Source of the DNA: Planctomycetaceae bacterium
Lineage (GTDB): Bacteria > Planctomycetota > Phycisphaerae > Phycisphaerales > Zrk34
Reading direction: 5' to 3'
Length of the DNA stretch: 62,931 bases
NCBI GenBank assembly: GCA_002685935.1
Contig: NYZD01000192.1
Location: forward strand, 1-62,931
Positions 61,356-62,931 of this stretch are shown in pieces. Under the pieces are notes generated by a model. It saw only the letters and a program-made list of their open reading frames with translations. It did no database searches and was not told where the DNA came from. Positions within the stretch are counted from its first letter, which is position 1; each line of letters begins with the position of its first letter. The position numbers were made by a program, and so were the translations under genes.

Positions 61356-62246
61356 TCAAGCCGCTTTCCTCTCCGCCGCGTCGCCGCTGCGCAATGCCGT
61401 GCGAATCTCCTGGCTCGCCAGCCACCACGGCCGACGCCTCACGCTCGACCACAGCCCCTCGATCCCCTCCCGATTCGCCCGATCAATCGCAGTCAGTCGC
61501 TGCCGGTAGCCCAGATTGCGATGCAACTGCAATCGCTCCGCCACGCTCAACGCACGCGCGTATCGCCGCGCCACCACCTGACGCGCTGGCTCAAACTGAT
61601 CCGCCATCGCCACGCCCTTCGCCTGGGCATGCACGCGGAACGCCGCCAGCGGTTCATCCACAATCGTCGGCCTCTCCCCATGGGCCAGCAGACGACAGTT
61701 CCACTCATAGTCAAACGAGGGGTGCAACGCCTCATCGAAGCCACCACACTGATCGAACAGCTCCGCCGACCAGAAACTCGACGGCTGAGGCAACAGCCCG
61801 TCCGTCCGCATCAGATACTCCGCGAACGAATCCGGCTCCTTCGCGAACATCACGTCAATCTGTTCATCTTCTTCATCAACATGCAGGCATTTGCCCACCA
61901 CCCACCGTGGCCCGTCCGCGCCCGACATCATCTGCCCCACCGTCCGCAACGCATGCGGCAGATACAAATCATCGCTGTTCAAAAACGCAATGATGTCCCC
62001 TGTCGCACGCGCCAATCCTTTGTTCAGCGCCTCCGTCTGGCCGCCGTCCGGCGCGCTCTCCCACCAGTCCAACTGATGCGCATAATGTTGAATCAGATCT
62101 ACGCTCCCATCCGTCGATCCCCCGTCAATCACAAAGAACTCCAGCACCGGATACTGCTGATCCAGCACACTGCAGATTGTGCGCTCCAGGAAGTCCACCT
62201 GATTAAAGCTCGGCGTGATCACGGTAATGCGGGGCCAATGCTTCAT
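61356..62246 (-). CDS. Glycosyltransferase family 2 protein
   Basis: A 296-residue GT-A transferase. ITVITPSFNQVDFLERTICSVL opens the nucleotide-binding fold, followed by FFVIDGGSTDGS and the D-x-D-like FLNSDDLYLP. The C-terminal GGFDEALHPSFDYEWNCRLL holds the acceptor-site acidic residues. The start at 62246 overlaps the stop of the next gene by four bases (ATGA), and the gene ends 9 bases before the GT4 start, so all three are one operon. Confidence 0.92.
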   Translation of the reverse strand: MKHWPRITVITPSFNQVDFLERTICSVLDQQYPVLEFFVIDGGSTDGSVDLIQHYAHQLDWWESAPDGGQTEALNKGLARATGDIIAFLNSDDLYLPHALRTVGQMMSGADGPRWVVGKCLHVDEEDEQIDVMFAKEPDSFAEYLMRTDGLLPQPSSFWSAELFDQCGGFDEALHPSFDYEWNCRLLAHGERPTIVDEPLAAFRVHAQAKGVAMADQFEPARQVVARRYARALSVAERLQLHRNLGYRQRLTAIDRANREGIEGLWSSVRRRPWWLASQEIRTALRSGDAAERKAA

Positions 62247-62931
62247 GCCGCTTGCCTCCATGCATGCTCGGTTGAGGATGATTGATCGTCCTGATTCACG
62301 TCCGCACCCCGCCGCCGCTTCCACTGATACGCCAGCAACGACCCGGCGCACGCCGCCAGGTAGACCCCATAAAACACACTGAACACCACTCCCGTCCATC
62401 CCAACCGCCATCCCCCATGATCGACCAGCGAGCGCCGCATCTCTCGGACCGGCCGCCCCACCGCAAGCCGCAGGCCGAATCGATGGCCCTCCGCATACAA
62501 CGCTTCCCCCTCGTGCCGCACGTATCGCACGTGCTTCTCCAGTAGATCACAAAACCCCTTCGACCAGTGATGCACCACCGTCGACTGTGCTGTCCGATCA
62601 AGCGTCAGTTCTCGATACCCCTCTCGAACCGCCGCCGACCGATGATTCAACGGCCGCAATTCACACCGCCCCCGATGCACCACAAATCGTTTCGTCCGAT
62701 TCTCACTGCCCCACACCGTCCCCCGCAGCGCCCGTCCCCTGAAGTAGAACTGCCACGGCAGTCGCACCGCTCCCGCAGTCTCATCGCCGCGTACCACTTC
62801 ATCCAACGCCGCCGCCAATCCCGCCGGCGCCCGCTCGTCCGGATCCACAAACAGCAGCCAGTCATGCCGCGCATGTGCCGCCGCGAAACACCGCACCGGC
62901 TCCACGATCGGAGACCCCGCATGATCCAACA
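62243..62931 (-). CDS. Glycosyltransferase (WaaE/GT2-like), N-terminus beyond window
   Basis: At least 228 residues, cut by the window end; the ATG near 62929 is likely internal. WLLFVDPDERAP contains the D-x-D-type motif, and LPWQFYFRGRALRG and WGSENRTKRFVVHRG follow the pattern of the WaaE/KdtX and related lipid-core transferases. A C-terminal hydrophobic stretch (GVVFSVFYGVYLAACAGSLLAYQW) anchors the protein to the membrane. It overlaps the following GT2 gene by four bases. The start and full domain order cannot be judged. Confidence 0.8.
   Translation of the reverse strand, partial: LDHAGSPIVEPVRCFAAAHARHDWLLFVDPDERAPAGLAAALDEVVRGDETAGAVRLPWQFYFRGRALRGTVWGSENRTKRFVVHRGRCELRPLNHRSAAVREGYRELTLDRTAQSTVVHHWSKGFCDLLEKHVRYVRHEGEALYAEGHRFGLRLAVGRPVREMRRSLVDHGGWRLGWTGVVFSVFYGVYLAACAGSLLAYQWKRRRGADVNQDDQSSSTEHAWRQAA

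Noticed and set aside
1-62931. CRISPR array, rRNA genes or a replication origin
   Set aside because: No regularly spaced repeats, no rRNA-like sequence, and no dnaA or cluster of DnaA-box-like sites were noticed while reading.

Overview
The window is GC-rich bacterial chromosome (about 60% G+C by eye). It most resembles Planctomycetota, probably class Phycisphaerae. That placement is inferred from the pilus gene order (PilB, PilT, second PilB, PilC, then a run of prepilin-like proteins), a GltX with a long insertion after the KMSKR loop, an FHA-PilB fusion, and many PhyH, Gfo/Idh/MocA and amidohydrolase genes. No rRNA or CRISPR array was seen.

Layout. 1-3.1 kb: the end of gatB, a VOC protein, and an FHA-domain PilB-type ATPase on the minus strand. 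3.4-10.7 kb: a six-gene plus-strand catabolic operon (phosphotriesterase-like, SelA-like PLP lyase, amidohydrolase, HpcH/HpaI aldolase, PhyH dioxygenase, GH20-like hydrolase). The order suggests deacylation, deamination and aldol cleavage of an amino-sugar-acid-like compound. 10.9-12.9 kb: signalling genes (HD-GYP response regulator, truncated receiver-HPt protein, and a second truncated receiver joined head-to-head to the first at a small inverted repeat).

13.18-22.24 kb: a roughly 9-kb genomic island in a tRNA-Thr(CGT) gene. The intact tRNA and the remains of a tyrosine integrase lie at the right end. A 49-bp near-copy of the tRNA 3' half, followed by what looks like the native tRNA terminator, lies at the left end. 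Cargo is an SDR dehydrogenase, a lactonase-type amidohydrolase, a PhyH dioxygenase, an enolase-superfamily dehydratase, a beta-propeller glycosidase-like protein and a PIG-L deacetylase, plus transposase relics. The integrase is broken by an IS3 fragment, so the island is probably fixed.

22.3-33.2 kb: mostly minus-strand housekeeping genes (thpR, PfkB kinase, gltX, a secreted protein, glnS, asnB, aspS), and a short minus-strand transcription unit with a good promoter and a very strong terminator that is either a small RNA or a 20-24-residue peptide gene. 33.4-48.5 kb: type IV pilus or type II secretion-like operon (two PilB, PilT, PilC, six prepilin-like proteins, several with Asp-rich calcium-loop-like motifs). 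48.5-52.1 kb: epimerase, small zinc-ribbon protein, RNase H, phosphoheptose isomerase, threonine synthase. 52.1-60.1 kb: M81 peptidase, a 1009-residue secreted protein, two Gfo/Idh/MocA oxidoreductases and an SDR. 60.1 kb to the end: three glycosyltransferases, the last cut by the window edge.

All family names come from reading the sequence. No database search was run, so substrate-level statements are inference.
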